Part shown: positions 35,478 to 44,575 of the stretch, one piece after another
Layout of the letters: each line of letters opens with the position of its first letter
Position numbering within the stretch: the stretch's first letter is position 1
NCBI RefSeq assembly: GCF_000807255.1
Contig: NZ_CP009268.1
Span: 1,642,384 to 1,706,383 of the forward strand
Length of the DNA: 64,000 nucleotides
From: Clostridium pasteurianum DSM 525 = ATCC 6013
GTDB lineage: Bacteria > Bacillota > Clostridia > Clostridiales > Clostridiaceae
Direction: 5' to 3'
The notes under the pieces: model-generated
Told to the model about the DNA's origin: nothing
The model's input: the letters and a program-made list of their open reading frames with translations, nothing else
The model's database searches: none
Translations under genes and position numbers: made by a program

Positions 35478-36347
35478 GGGAAAGGACGAAACAAACGTCA
35501 AAGTGCAAAGTTCAAAGAACAAATATCAGATTTAGAAAAGTGATAGGAGTAAAGTTACCTATTAAGTTAAGAGTTGAAAGTTGAGAGTGATGGATATTTT
35601 TCTTCCGTTACACTACAGAAAAATTTAGAATTAATAAATACAAACTTAAAAAAGGAGATTGGTTTATAAAAGGTTTTTGGGCGGTTAGCCCGGTGGTTTA
35701 GCAGTGATATTACATTAATATGATGAATCTACGTTGACTGAGTATTAGCATTTAGATAGTTGTTTTTATAGTCCGAAGGACTATAGGATTAATACCTACA
35801 ATTTTGTATAGTTAAAAATATTTATTTGGTGGCTACTAGACTCGATTTTTCAATCATATTAAGTATAGAAAATATCGATGTTTAGATAGTTATTTGAAAG
35901 CTAAGAGCTGTAATACTTCATTTCTAACAAGGTGAAGATAACAGCTTCAACTTCTTCATGTAATTCATCTAAACTTATATTGTATGTAGCTCTTGTTAAG
36001 GGGTATTTTATTAATAACATGGTCCTACGGACAGGTCAACAGAATTAACGAATGTTTAGTTATATTTTGAAAAATTTTATTACCTAAGTTAGTTGGCACA
36101 GCCGACCTACCGGTCTAAAAACCTATATTGCCATTTAAAATGTTAAATTATTAGTTCTAAAGCTTTTTTCGCAGTACAGCGAAGAAAAAGCATCAGTAAC
36201 TCTTAATTCTTAATTTTTAACTCTTAACTAATTGTCAATTTTGTTGTAAAAGACAAAATCACCTTATTTGTTTTTTGGACTTTGATATTTGAACTTTTTT
36301 AAACTCTCCACTTTCAACTGAGAAAAGGATTGTTTCGTCCTTTTCCC
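35478..36347. mobile_element. 870-bp long palindromic element with terminal inverted repeats
   Basis: The ends are GGGAAAGGACGAAACAA (35478-35494) and its inverse TTGTTTCGTCCTTTTCCC (36330-36347). Inward, both arms keep corresponding pieces in mirror order: AAGTTAAGAGTTGAAAG versus AGTTAAGAGTTAAAAA; a TTTTTCTTCC...AGAAAAA hairpin (35599-35625) versus GCTTTTTTCGC...GCGAAGAAAAAGC (36162-36191); GGTTTTTGGGCGGTTAGCCC versus GGTTTTTAGACCGGTAGG; and GTCC...GGAC hairpins at 35768-35786 and 36022-36032. The whole could fold as one huge stem. No transposase is encoded. It occupies the gap between queC and the VOC gene; target duplication could not be recognised. Confidence 0.65.
35901..36020 (-). CDS. 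Possible 39-aa ORF inside the palindromic element
   Basis: ATG 36020 to TAG 35901 on the minus strand encodes MLLIKYPLTRATYNISLDEL followed by HEEVEAVIFTLLEMKYYSS. It reads like a natural helical protein piece rather than random AT-rich sequence, but an in-frame TGA stands six codons upstream and no good ribosome site is present. It sits near the centre of the 870-bp inverted repeat. It may be a relic of a passenger gene. Confidence 0.3.
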   Translation of the reverse strand: MLLIKYPLTRATYNISLDELHEEVEAVIFTLLEMKYYSS

Positions 36348-36361
36348 CTAACATGTACTAT

Positions 36362-36748
36362 CTATTTCTCATAAATTTCTATAGGCAAGTCATCGGGGTC
36401 GCTGAAAAAGGTAAATTTCTTATCAGTAAATTCATCTATTCTTATAGGTTCCACAGCTATAGATTTACTTTTTAAATATTCAACTGTATTCTCTATACTG
36501 TCTACTTCAAAGGAAATATGTCTTAGACCGCAAGCTTCAGGATAGCTTGGCCTTTTTGGTGAGTCTGGAAAGGAAAATAATTCAAGCTGATCAAAATTTC
36601 CAACTCGTAGATCTAGTTTATAGGAATCTCTTTCCTTTCTATAAGCTTCATTTATTATAGAGAATCCAAGAACTTCTGTGTAGAATTTTTTTGATTTTTT
36701 ATAATCTGAACAGATTATTGCCACATGGTTTATTCTATTAAATTTCAT
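36362..36748 (-). CDS. VOC (glyoxalase I-like) family protein
   Basis: The 128-residue protein has two beta-alpha-beta-beta-beta units of the vicinal oxygen chelate fold. Potential metal ligands are His in INHVAIICSDY, Glu in FDQLELFSF, His in CGLRHISFEVD and Glu in PIEIYEK. This set is that of glyoxalase-like lyases, but the actual substrate is unknown. The start ATG 36748 has AAAGGA about 11 bases upstream. It ends 14 bases from the edge of the large palindromic element. Confidence 0.8.
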   Translation of the reverse strand: MKFNRINHVAIICSDYKKSKKFYTEVLGFSIINEAYRKERDSYKLDLRVGNFDQLELFSFPDSPKRPSYPEACGLRHISFEVDSIENTVEYLKSKSIAVEPIRIDEFTDKKFTFFSDPDDLPIEIYEK

Positions 36749-37026
36749 ATTGATGATATCCTTTCTCTTATTTAAATATTATTTATTTTACTATGTAATA
36801 CATATTTTTTACTTGAAATTTAGTACATATGGACAAGAATTTTATATATAAATTTTTATAGAGTATAATAGTATAATTTTAGATAATAATATTATACTAT
36901 AATTCATTTTAAAATTTAAATTGTAAATAATATAGTTTAAAAATAAATATATGAATTTTGTGAAGTTATAATTCTCACAAGTAAAATTTAATATATACAA
37001 AATTATATATAGAAGAGGTGAATATA

Positions 37027-37524
37027 TTGAATAAAGCTTTATTTTTAGATAGGGATGGAGTTATAAATGATAATAAAAGGCCCATAAACAATCCAGAAGA
37101 TTTTAAATTATATGATGGTGTTACAGAAGCTTTAAGAAGAGCAGAGGGAAATGGATTCGAAATATTTGTGGTAACAAACCAAGGGGGTATTGAACTTGGG
37201 TACATGACTGTTGATGAGCTCAATAAAATTCATGATAAAATGATTGAATTGTTAAAGCCCTATTGCCATATTAAGGAGATAAAGTTTTGTCCCGATTATC
37301 ACAAGGACACTGGTTGTAGAAAGCCCTCTCCTAAAATGATATTAGATTTGGCAGAAAAATATGATATTGATCTTGGGAAAAGCTATATGATTGGTGACAG
37401 AGATACAGATATAGAGGCTGGAAAAAGAGCAGGATGTAAGACTGGAAAGATAGGTAGGTTTAATGCAGAGGCTGATATAAATGGTAAAGATCTGTATGCT
37501 GTAGTAAACAATATAATTAATTGA
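37027..37524 (+). CDS. HAD-IIIA phosphatase, GmhB/HisB-N-like
   Basis: The 165-residue enzyme has motif I ALFLDRDGVIND, motif II VVTNQGGIELGYMT, motif III lysine in CRKPSPKMIL and motif IV MIGDRDTDIEAGKRAG. The family includes D,D-heptose 1,7-bisphosphate phosphatase and histidinol-phosphate phosphatase. The zinc loop is reduced to CPDYHKDTGC, unlike full GmhB. The start is TTG 37027, eight bases after AAGAGG; GTG 37018 overlaps the ribosome site. Substrate unknown. Confidence 0.8.
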   Translation: MNKALFLDRDGVINDNKRPINNPEDFKLYDGVTEALRRAEGNGFEIFVVTNQGGIELGYMTVDELNKIHDKMIELLKPYCHIKEIKFCPDYHKDTGCRKPSPKMILDLAEKYDIDLGKSYMIGDRDTDIEAGKRAGCKTGKIGRFNAEADINGKDLYAVVNNIIN

Positions 37525-37532
37525 CCTATAAT

Positions 37533-37583
37533 AAAAAATCCGTATCAGTGTATTTAGTTATTTACACTGATACGGATTTTTTT
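37533..37583. terminator. Strong bidirectional terminator
   Basis: A 20-bp perfect stem, AAAAAATCCGTATCAGTGTA (37533-37552) with its complement at 37563-37582, flanked by A and T runs. It overlaps the last codon of the convergent TerC gene. Confidence 0.9.
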
Positions 37584-38271
37584 AGGCTATCTTTTTTAAA
37601 TCATCCTTATGTGAAGAGGTTATATAATAGCCATAGGCTGCTATAATAATGGCTACGGCATAGGGAATATACAGCACAAAGAATTGTGGCAGTATTTGAA
37701 GAATTATTCTATCGTGCAAAAACATATCAAAAGCAGTGTGAGCTAATATGGCTCCACCTATGTATACCACAAATGGATGCTTTTTCATAATATTTGCTAC
37801 ATACATGCTTCCGAGAAATATTATTGGTATATTTATAATAAGACCAAAGATAATTAAAAATATATTACCGTTTGCTGCACCAGCTATAGCTAGTACATTA
37901 TCAATGCTCATAGTTAGATCAGCAAATACAATACTGTAAATGGCACGCCAAAATCCATGAATACTTTTATTTTTTATACTATTATGATCCTGCCTTGGCT
38001 TAATGAAATCGAAGGTTATTATTATAAGTACTATACCTCCAACTAACTTAATAGGTAAGCCTTCAATCATCAATATATAGGTTACAAAACAGGAAAATAT
38101 TATCCTTAAAACAATTGCAAAGATGACTCCTACAAAGGAAGCTCGTTTTGCAAGTTTTAAAGGCAAATCTTTTGTAGCTAAAGCTATTATTCCTATATTA
38201 TCTCCACTTAACACAATATCTAATAAAGTTATTTTTATTATGCCGCTAATAATTAAAATATAATCATCCAT
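37582..38271 (-). CDS. TerC family integral membrane protein (YjbE-like)
   Basis: The 229-residue membrane protein has seven helices and the TerC acid motifs DIVLSGDNIGIIALA and DLTMSIDNVLAIAGAAN, with the paired Asp-Asn that are thought to bind metal. Relatives in Bacillus export manganese. No yybP-ykoY manganese riboswitch was seen in the 180 bases upstream. It is a single-gene unit with GGAGG before ATG 38271. Confidence 0.87.
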   Translation of the reverse strand: MDDYILIISGIIKITLLDIVLSGDNIGIIALATKDLPLKLAKRASFVGVIFAIVLRIIFSCFVTYILMIEGLPIKLVGGIVLIIITFDFIKPRQDHNSIKNKSIHGFWRAIYSIVFADLTMSIDNVLAIAGAANGNIFLIIFGLIINIPIIFLGSMYVANIMKKHPFVVYIGGAILAHTAFDMFLHDRIILQILPQFFVLYIPYAVAIIIAAYGYYITSSHKDDLKKIA

Positions 38272-38414
38272 AAATTTCCTCCAGTTTTTTATAATATTAA
38301 ACTAAAAATATTTATATATAAAATTATATTATAATTAATGGATTTAATGTAATAAAAATCATTTAATTACAAAAAATAAAATATATTAATAATTAGTGAA
38401 TACACAAATATAAT

Positions 38415-38460
38415 AAAAGTATTTAGCACATTAAATATATTTAATAGGCTAAATACTTTT
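38415..38460 (-). terminator. Terminator of the Ppx-HD gene
   Basis: AAAAGTATTTAG (38415-38426) with CTAAATACTTTT (38449-38460), six bases beyond the stop codon on the minus strand. Confidence 0.75.
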
Positions 38461-38466
38461 ATTATG

Positions 38467-39972
38467 TTAAACAATGTATAGTTTTTTCTCAAACTGATTT
38501 TTAAAGTCTTCAGTAGAATTTAGAGCTTCTTTAATTTCTATATCAGGTGATTTATCAGAAATGGTTTTTATTATTACAGTATCTTTATCTATGGTACATT
38601 CTACATCTTTAACTATGGAAATCATACTTCTATCTAAGCTTTCAGAAATTCTCAGTAGCAGCCCAAGATTTTTTATTATAGTTATATCCTCTTTAGAAAT
38701 TAATATTTTATATTCAGAATAATTTATTGGAAAGTTGTCATCTCTATGACCTGCTGCTATACAGGCACTCATTACTAATTCCTTATGGGAAATACCATTT
38801 ATTTGAGAGTTAAGTATCATGTATAGAGAGTGTTTATGGTGAAAGTAATAAGTAATATTTGATCCAATATCATGGAGCATAGCTGAAGTTTTTATAATCC
38901 TCTCAAGATTAAAAGAACTTTTTACCAGGGAACTAAGTCCATGGTACAGAGAATTCATTAGGTGATATATGTGTTTAGCATGGTCAATATTACTGTGATG
39001 ATTTATAAGTATTGTATTAATAGAAAAATCAAGTACATTCTCTACAGGAACATTATTTTTGCATATATGACTATATAAAAGACCTTCTCTTATACCATTT
39101 CTGCTTATTATTATGTCTTCAATGGAACAAAGGTCTATTAAAGTTTCAATAGCAGCAGCAGCACCTACAAAGATATCAGCTCTGTCACTGGATAATCCTT
39201 TGATTTTTTTCCTCTGAGCATTGGTTTTGGTTTTTACTAAATTATATATTGATATAACATCTGTATTTTTTATATGATAGTTATGCATTAGGTTTAAGGG
39301 ATAATCCACAGATTTTCTATGAATTTTACCAAGAGTTCTTATACTTCCTCCGATTCCTATTAAAGTAAAGCCTTTAGCTTCTTTAAGCCACTCTAATTTA
39401 TTAAATTGTTCTGTTAAAAAAGTTTTTAAATCTGTCTCCTGATCCTTTTCAAGGACATCATTAATACCAAACTGTTTAATTAAATTTATTGCTCCAAAGG
39501 GAACACTTATACTATTTACAAGTTCTCTATTCTTTACAAGTATAAGTTCAGTACTGGCACCTCCAATATCCATAATAAGAGCATTGTCTATATTCATACT
39601 ATTTATAGTACTGAAGTAGTCATAATAAGCTTCCTCTGTTCCAGTTAGAACATTTATTTTTAATTCTATATTATTTTCAATTGTATCCAAAAATTCCTTT
39701 TGATTTTTAGCACTCCTCACAGCTTCTGTTGCTACGGCAGTTATTTCTGAAACTTCAAAAGCACTGCATATATTTTTATATGTGGCTAGTGTATCTAGAC
39801 ACAATTGGATTTTTTCTTCTGATAGAAATTTATTTTTATCTAATCCTGCTCCAAGTCTTAGGTATTCTTTAAGTTCGTTTATTATACGTATAGAATTATT
39901 TTCGCCTATATCTGCAAGTAAAAGACGTACAGAATTGGATCCTATGTCGATTATACCTATCCTCTTGTTCAT
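38467..39972 (-). CDS. ppx: Ppx/GppA exopolyphosphatase with C-terminal HD domain
   Basis: The 501-residue protein joins a Ppx/GppA phosphatase domain (residues ~1-300; RIGIIDIGSNSVRLLLADI, ATEAVRSAKN, LTGTEEAYYDYF, IMDIGGASTELILVK) to an HD hydrolase-like domain (TSAMLHDIGSNITYYFHHK). All the ATPase-fold and catalytic-region motifs are intact, so hydrolysis of inorganic polyphosphate or pppGpp is likely. It is transcribed away from a second, degenerate paralogue and from ppk, across a 180-base divergent gap. Confidence 0.87.
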   Translation of the reverse strand: MNKRIGIIDIGSNSVRLLLADIGENNSIRIINELKEYLRLGAGLDKNKFLSEEKIQLCLDTLATYKNICSAFEVSEITAVATEAVRSAKNQKEFLDTIENNIELKINVLTGTEEAYYDYFSTINSMNIDNALIMDIGGASTELILVKNRELVNSISVPFGAINLIKQFGINDVLEKDQETDLKTFLTEQFNKLEWLKEAKGFTLIGIGGSIRTLGKIHRKSVDYPLNLMHNYHIKNTDVISIYNLVKTKTNAQRKKIKGLSSDRADIFVGAAAAIETLIDLCSIEDIIISRNGIREGLLYSHICKNNVPVENVLDFSINTILINHHSNIDHAKHIYHLMNSLYHGLSSLVKSSFNLERIIKTSAMLHDIGSNITYYFHHKHSLYMILNSQINGISHKELVMSACIAAGHRDDNFPINYSEYKILISKEDITIIKNLGLLLRISESLDRSMISIVKDVECTIDKDTVIIKTISDKSPDIEIKEALNSTEDFKNQFEKKLYIV

Positions 39973-40152
39973 AAAGTCACTCCTAAATCAATAAATTTAT
40001 ATACTTTTTAATATATACGTAATGTTTCTCTGATATAATATATATTATTTCATAAAATAACTATATTCAATATAATTTTTTTTATTACACAGGATAAACT
40101 AACAATAAATGATAATATTTATGGTAGCGAACAACTTTAAGGGGGACAAATA

Positions 40153-41691
40153 ATGGGGAATATTCGAAGAGAAATTGTTGCTGCTTTAGATCTTGGAGCA
40201 AATTTTTTTAGAATGATAATTGCTGAAATAAATAGTGACGGTAAGATCAGAATACTAGAGGATCTACAAAAAAATACATCACTAGGGAAAGATACTTTTA
40301 GCAAAGGCAGAATAAGCGCAGAAACTATCTATGAAACTTGTGATATATTGGATGGATTCGTAAAACTTATGAAAGATTATGGTGTTAAATTTTATTGGGC
40401 CGTTTCAACCAGTGGCATTCGAGAGGCAGAAAATAGAGAATATGTGCTAGAGCAAATAAGGGTAAAAACGGGAATACTAATTGAAGTTATAAATACATCA
40501 CAGGAAAGATTTTTGGTATTTAAGGCTCTAAGAGATAAAATAGAAAATTCAAGTGAATTTTACAATGAAGGAGCAATGATTTTAAATATAGGTTCGGGTG
40601 GAATTGAAGTTTCTGTTTATAGCGAAGGAAGTCTTAAATTTACTGAATATATTAAAATAGGCTCTCTCAGATTAAGAGAAATTTTAGGAAGGCTTGAAAA
40701 TAAGACTTTAAATTTTTCAGAAATTATGACTGAATTTGTAGAAAGTAAGATTTATACTTTAAGAGAGCAATTAAAAGCTTATAAAGTTAAAAATTTTGTA
40801 GGACTTGGAGGGAGTTTTAAATTTCTTTTAAAATTATACTCCAGTGAAGAAAGATATATTTCAAAAGAATCTTTTTTAGATTTTTTTAATAAAATTAAAA
40901 ATATGACTACAGAGAAAATATGTGAAAAATTTGATATAAATAAAGATGAGGCTAAATTATTACTTCCCTCCACAATAATTTTAATGACCTTTTTAAATAT
41001 GACTTTAGCTGAAAAAGTACACGTACCGAGAATTTCTCTAAGACATGGAATGCTAATAGATATGCTTAGTAAAAAACTTGATACCAGTAAAAAGAGGATG
41101 TTTGATCATGATATTATAAGTTCTGTTTGGTATATAGGGAAAAAATATGGTATAGATAGAGAACATTCAGAAAGAGTAAAAGAATTGGCACTGAAGATAT
41201 TTGATAAAACTAAAGTATTTCATAGATTAAGTGACAGAGAGAGATTGTTTTTGGAAGTTTCATCTATACTTCATGATGTAGGCAAATATGTAAATTTGAA
41301 TGAAGATGGCTTTTACTGTTATAATATTATATATTATGAAGAAATACTTGGATTTTCTGATAAGAATTTAAATATTGTGGCGAATGTAGTAAGATATCAT
41401 GGTGAAGAAATACCTTCGCTTTCTCATGAAAACTATAAAACTCTAAATTTTACAGATAAGATAATTGTATCAAAGCTGGCGGCTATTTTAAAATTAGCAG
41501 AGGCTTTAAATATATCAAAGAAAAATAAAATTAGTAATATATCTATAACTATAGAAGATAGAATTTTATATTTTAATCTTGATACTTATAGAGACTGTAC
41601 TCTAGAAATGTGGAGTTTTAAGAATAATGCAGAATTTTTTGAAGAAGTAATGGGAGTAAGACCTGTAATAAAAATTGAAGCAAGTTCTTAA
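40153..41691 (+). CDS. Degenerate Ppx/GppA-HD paralogue
   Basis: The 512-residue protein has the same two-domain plan as the divergent ppx. Its motifs are altered: AALDLGANFFRMIIAEI (Asn/Ser loop changed), TSQERFLVF where the neighbour has GTEEAYYDYF, and LNIGSGGIEVSVYSEG in place of DIGGASTEL. The HD domain keeps SSILHDVGKYVN. It may have lost hydrolysis and act as a sensor or as a partner of PPK. The last four residues EASS and stop lie in a dispersed repeat shared with the gene ending at 16189. It is upstream of ppk on the same strand. Confidence 0.78.
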   Translation: MGNIRREIVAALDLGANFFRMIIAEINSDGKIRILEDLQKNTSLGKDTFSKGRISAETIYETCDILDGFVKLMKDYGVKFYWAVSTSGIREAENREYVLEQIRVKTGILIEVINTSQERFLVFKALRDKIENSSEFYNEGAMILNIGSGGIEVSVYSEGSLKFTEYIKIGSLRLREILGRLENKTLNFSEIMTEFVESKIYTLREQLKAYKVKNFVGLGGSFKFLLKLYSSEERYISKESFLDFFNKIKNMTTEKICEKFDINKDEAKLLLPSTIILMTFLNMTLAEKVHVPRISLRHGMLIDMLSKKLDTSKKRMFDHDIISSVWYIGKKYGIDREHSERVKELALKIFDKTKVFHRLSDRERLFLEVSSILHDVGKYVNLNEDGFYCYNIIYYEEILGFSDKNLNIVANVVRYHGEEIPSLSHENYKTLNFTDKIIVSKLAAILKLAEALNISKKNKISNISITIEDRILYFNLDTYRDCTLEMWSFKNNAEFFEEVMGVRPVIKIEASS

Positions 41692-41906
41692 TTCAGGTGG
41701 GGATTCTTTTACCCCATCTGAATTTTAGAACTGCAAATGCATGGCTTACTTGGCGTTTAGCTCACACTTGAAGAAAAGCAGAGAGCCCAAATTTTAATTT
41801 GGTGCGAATCGCTTTCACAGAGTGCAAGCAGAGAACCAAAATCTTTTTTTGATTTTGTGTGAGGGCTGTACAGAGTGCGTGGGAGACTTACGCCAAGTTA
41901 GTCAGG
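41675..41906 (+). repeat. Dispersed structured repeat, copy 3
   Basis: The first 80 bases are nearly identical to 16173 onward, including the hairpin ATTCAGGTGGGG / CCCCATCTGAAT and GCATGGCTTACTTGGCGTT. The distal partner GACTTACGCCAAGTTAGTC is at 41885-41903. Between them the loop is longer than in copy 2 and holds several related units (GTGCGAATCGCTTTCACAGA, CAGAGAACCAAAATC, CTGTACAGAGTGCGTGGGAG). Confidence 0.75.
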
Positions 41907-41946
41907 TGAAAAAGTAGAAGTTTTAGAGCTAAAGGAAGGGTGTATT

Positions 41947-44052
41947 ATGGAGTATAAATATGAAAACTTTATTAATAGAGAGCTTAGCTGGCTTGAATTT
42001 AACAAAAGAGTTTTAGAAGAGGCGGGTGATAAAAATAATCCACTGCTTGAGAGACTTAAATTTCTATCAATTGTAAGTTCAAATTTAGATGAATTTTTCA
42101 TGATAAGAGTGGCGTCACTAATAGAACAGGTTCAAGCTAATTTTAAAAAAGTTGATTTTTCAGGACTGACTTCCAGTGAACAGGTTAAAAAGATAACTGA
42201 AAAAGTTCATGATATGGTACATAATCAATATGACATATATAAAAGTCTTAAAAGTGAACTTAAAAATGAAAAAATTTTTTTATTGAAGCCGAAGGATATA
42301 AATACCGATCAAAGAGAATTTATAAATTCTTATTTTCATTCCAAGATATATCCTGTTCTTACTCCAATGGTAGTAGATAACAGTAGACCTTTTCCGTTAA
42401 TATTAAATAAGAGTTTAAATATAGCTCTTTTCATTGATGGAAAAGAAGAAGAAAATATTTTTGCTACAGTACAGGTACCCTCTGTTCTTGGAAGAATAGT
42501 GGAGTTGCCAAAATGTGATGATGAACAGTGCTTTATTCTTCTTGAGGATATTATAAAAATTCATATAAATGATATTTTTATAGGACACAATATAAAAGCT
42601 ATGGGATGCTATAGAATTACTAGAAATGCAGACTTAAGTATTGATGAAGAAGGTGCTGAAGATTTGCTGGAGGCTATACAGCAATCTGTAAAGAATAGAA
42701 AATGGGGAGAGGCTATTCGTATAGAGATAGAACATGGCATGGATGAAAGGCTTGTTAACCTTTTAAATAAAGAATTAGAGGCTTCTTTCGGAGAAATCTA
42801 TCATATAAAAGGACCAATTGATCTTACATTTTTATTTAAGTTAGGTTCTATTAAGGGATATGAGAATCTAAAGTATTCTAATTTTAATTCTGTACCAGTA
42901 CCAGAGTTTATGTCTACAGAGAATATATTTGATGCCATATCTAAGCAGGATATTTTAGTACATCATCCTTACCAGAGTTTTCAATATGTTGTAGACCTAG
43001 TTAAAATAGCAGCTAAAGATCCAAAAGTTTTAGCTATAAAGCAGACACTTTACAGAGTAAGTGGAAATTCACCAATAGTAAAAGCTCTAATGGAAGCAGC
43101 AGAAAATGGTAAGCAGGTAACAGTGCTGGTAGAATTAAAGGCTAGATTTGATGAAGAAAATAATATAATATGGGCAAGACGGCTTGAAAAAGCAGGATGC
43201 CATGTTATTTATGGACTTGTAGGACTTAAAACCCATGGTAAAATTCTCTTAATAGTGAGAAATGAAGATGATGGAATTAAAAGATATGTACACATGGGAA
43301 CGGGTAATTACAATGATGTAACTGCTAATTTTTATACGGATATGGGATTATTTACATCAAATCCCTACATAGGTGAAGATGCATCTTCGTTATTTAATAT
43401 GCTTTCAGGGTATTCCATGATAAATGAATTAAATAAACTCTATATAGCTCCTTCAGGGCTTAGGAAAAAATTTATTTCTCTTATAAAAAGAGAAGAAAAT
43501 AATGCTAGGGAGGGCAAAAATGCTCATATTATTGCTAAAATAAATTCTCTTGTAGATAAGGAGATAATAGAGGCATTATATGATGCATCAAAGGCTGGAG
43601 TTAAAATTCAGCTTATTGTAAGAGGAATATGTTGTCTTAAACCGGGACTTAAAGGTGTAAGTGAAAATATAACTGTAATAAGCATAGTTGGGAGATTTCT
43701 TGAACATAGTAGAATTTTTTATTTCTACAATAACTCCAATGAGGAAATATATCTGTCTAGTGCAGATTGGATGAATAGAAATTTAGACAGAAGAGTAGAA
43801 ATATTATTTCCTATAGAAGATATGGAAAACAAGCATAGAATAAAACAATTTTTAAACATTTATTTATCTGATAATGTAAAGGCAAGAATCTTAAATAGTG
43901 ATGGAACTTATTCTAGAATAAACTATAATGGAAATGAAGACATGATAAACAGTCAGGAATATTTTTCAAAAAAAGCTATAAAACAGATTAAAAAAGCTAA
44001 GAAAAAGGAAAATCAACAAAAATTTACCCCTATAACATCCATTAAAAAATAA
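41947..44052 (+). CDS. ppk: Polyphosphate kinase 1
   Basis: The 701-residue enzyme makes inorganic polyphosphate from ATP. The N-terminal domain starts FINRELSWLEFNKRVLEEA, followed by the head domain and two PLD-like catalytic domains. Key segments are KQTLYRVSGNSPIVKALMEA, KARFDEENNIIWARRLEKAG, KTHGKILLI, YVHMGTGNYND (catalytic histidine) and FLEHSRIFYFYN (second histidine). Length is normal for PPK1. It follows the Ppx-like gene after 255 bases of repeat, so both could be read through in one transcript. Confidence 0.95.
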   Translation: MEYKYENFINRELSWLEFNKRVLEEAGDKNNPLLERLKFLSIVSSNLDEFFMIRVASLIEQVQANFKKVDFSGLTSSEQVKKITEKVHDMVHNQYDIYKSLKSELKNEKIFLLKPKDINTDQREFINSYFHSKIYPVLTPMVVDNSRPFPLILNKSLNIALFIDGKEEENIFATVQVPSVLGRIVELPKCDDEQCFILLEDIIKIHINDIFIGHNIKAMGCYRITRNADLSIDEEGAEDLLEAIQQSVKNRKWGEAIRIEIEHGMDERLVNLLNKELEASFGEIYHIKGPIDLTFLFKLGSIKGYENLKYSNFNSVPVPEFMSTENIFDAISKQDILVHHPYQSFQYVVDLVKIAAKDPKVLAIKQTLYRVSGNSPIVKALMEAAENGKQVTVLVELKARFDEENNIIWARRLEKAGCHVIYGLVGLKTHGKILLIVRNEDDGIKRYVHMGTGNYNDVTANFYTDMGLFTSNPYIGEDASSLFNMLSGYSMINELNKLYIAPSGLRKKFISLIKREENNAREGKNAHIIAKINSLVDKEIIEALYDASKAGVKIQLIVRGICCLKPGLKGVSENITVISIVGRFLEHSRIFYFYNNSNEEIYLSSADWMNRNLDRRVEILFPIEDMENKHRIKQFLNIYLSDNVKARILNSDGTYSRINYNGNEDMINSQEYFSKKAIKQIKKAKKKENQQKFTPITSIKK

Positions 44053-44071
44053 AGTTTAAAGGAATTTTATA

Positions 44072-44101
44072 TTGACATAAATATAGTTTAAATACTATAA
44101 T
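44072..44101 (+). promoter_or_regulatory. Promoter of the argS T-box leader
   Basis: TTGACA (44072-44077), 18 bases and TATAAT (44096-44101), both consensus hexamers. Confidence 0.8.
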
Positions 44102-44109
44102 TTAGTATA

Positions 44110-44393
44110 AACTATTTATTATTAATTTGTTGAAGAGGAGAGTAACTGATAAAAAATTTTTAGCGAGCTGAAGTTGGTGAAAGTTCAGTGATTTTTTATT
44201 AAAACCTGTATTTAATGTAAGGTTTATGGATTTATCCATGTGAAAAGAACCTTGGAAAAGCTTCAAAGGGAATTTTTTTCGATGAAAGCCGTTATGCTGC
44301 GTTAAAGCATTGAGAGGGCATGATGAATAATGCCAATCAGAGTGGTACCGCGGATTATCCGTCTCTGCAATTTTTTGCACAGACGGTTTTTTT
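44110..44393 (+). promoter_or_regulatory. T-box riboswitch responding to tRNA-Arg
   Basis: Stem I includes the AGTA motif (in GAGAGTAACTG), the apical part AGCGAGCTGAAGTTGGTGAA and, on the 3' side, GAAA-AGA-A at 44242-44249. The triplet AGA (44246-44248) is placed as specifier by analogy with glyQS leaders and is an arginine codon. The T-box proper is AGAGTGGTACCGCGG (44339-44353), whose TGGT can pair with an ACCA tRNA end. The terminator CCGTCTCTGCAA / TTGCACAGACGG (44359-44386) is followed by seven Ts. Uncharged tRNA-Arg should raise argS expression. Confidence 0.92.
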
Positions 44394-44575
44394 ATGTATT
44401 GACCAATGAATCTTATTTAGTTAAAGTTTTATTATTTCTAAGTTTGGATGAATTAATCTAGGTAAATGGTAAGATTATAACTTTATAAAAGGTTGTGTTA
44501 GTCATCAATTAAAGTATAATTGATTGCTAGTTAATTATATGAGGATTTTAATTTTATAGGAGGAATCTGGATTTT

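Noticed and set aside
35136-35508. Minus-strand frames inside queC
   Set aside because: QueC is certain on the + strand; the minus frames show no motif.
35478-36347. Known large clostridial RNAs such as OLE, GOLLD or ROOL
   Set aside because: The element is a mirror palindrome end to end, unlike those RNAs, and no conserved motif of theirs was recognised.
38272-38414. yybP-ykoY manganese riboswitch ahead of the TerC gene
   Set aside because: The short AT-rich leader lacks the conserved loops.
44102-44380. A 92-codon minus-strand frame
   Set aside because: It lies inside the argS T-box leader and is a by-product of the structured RNA.
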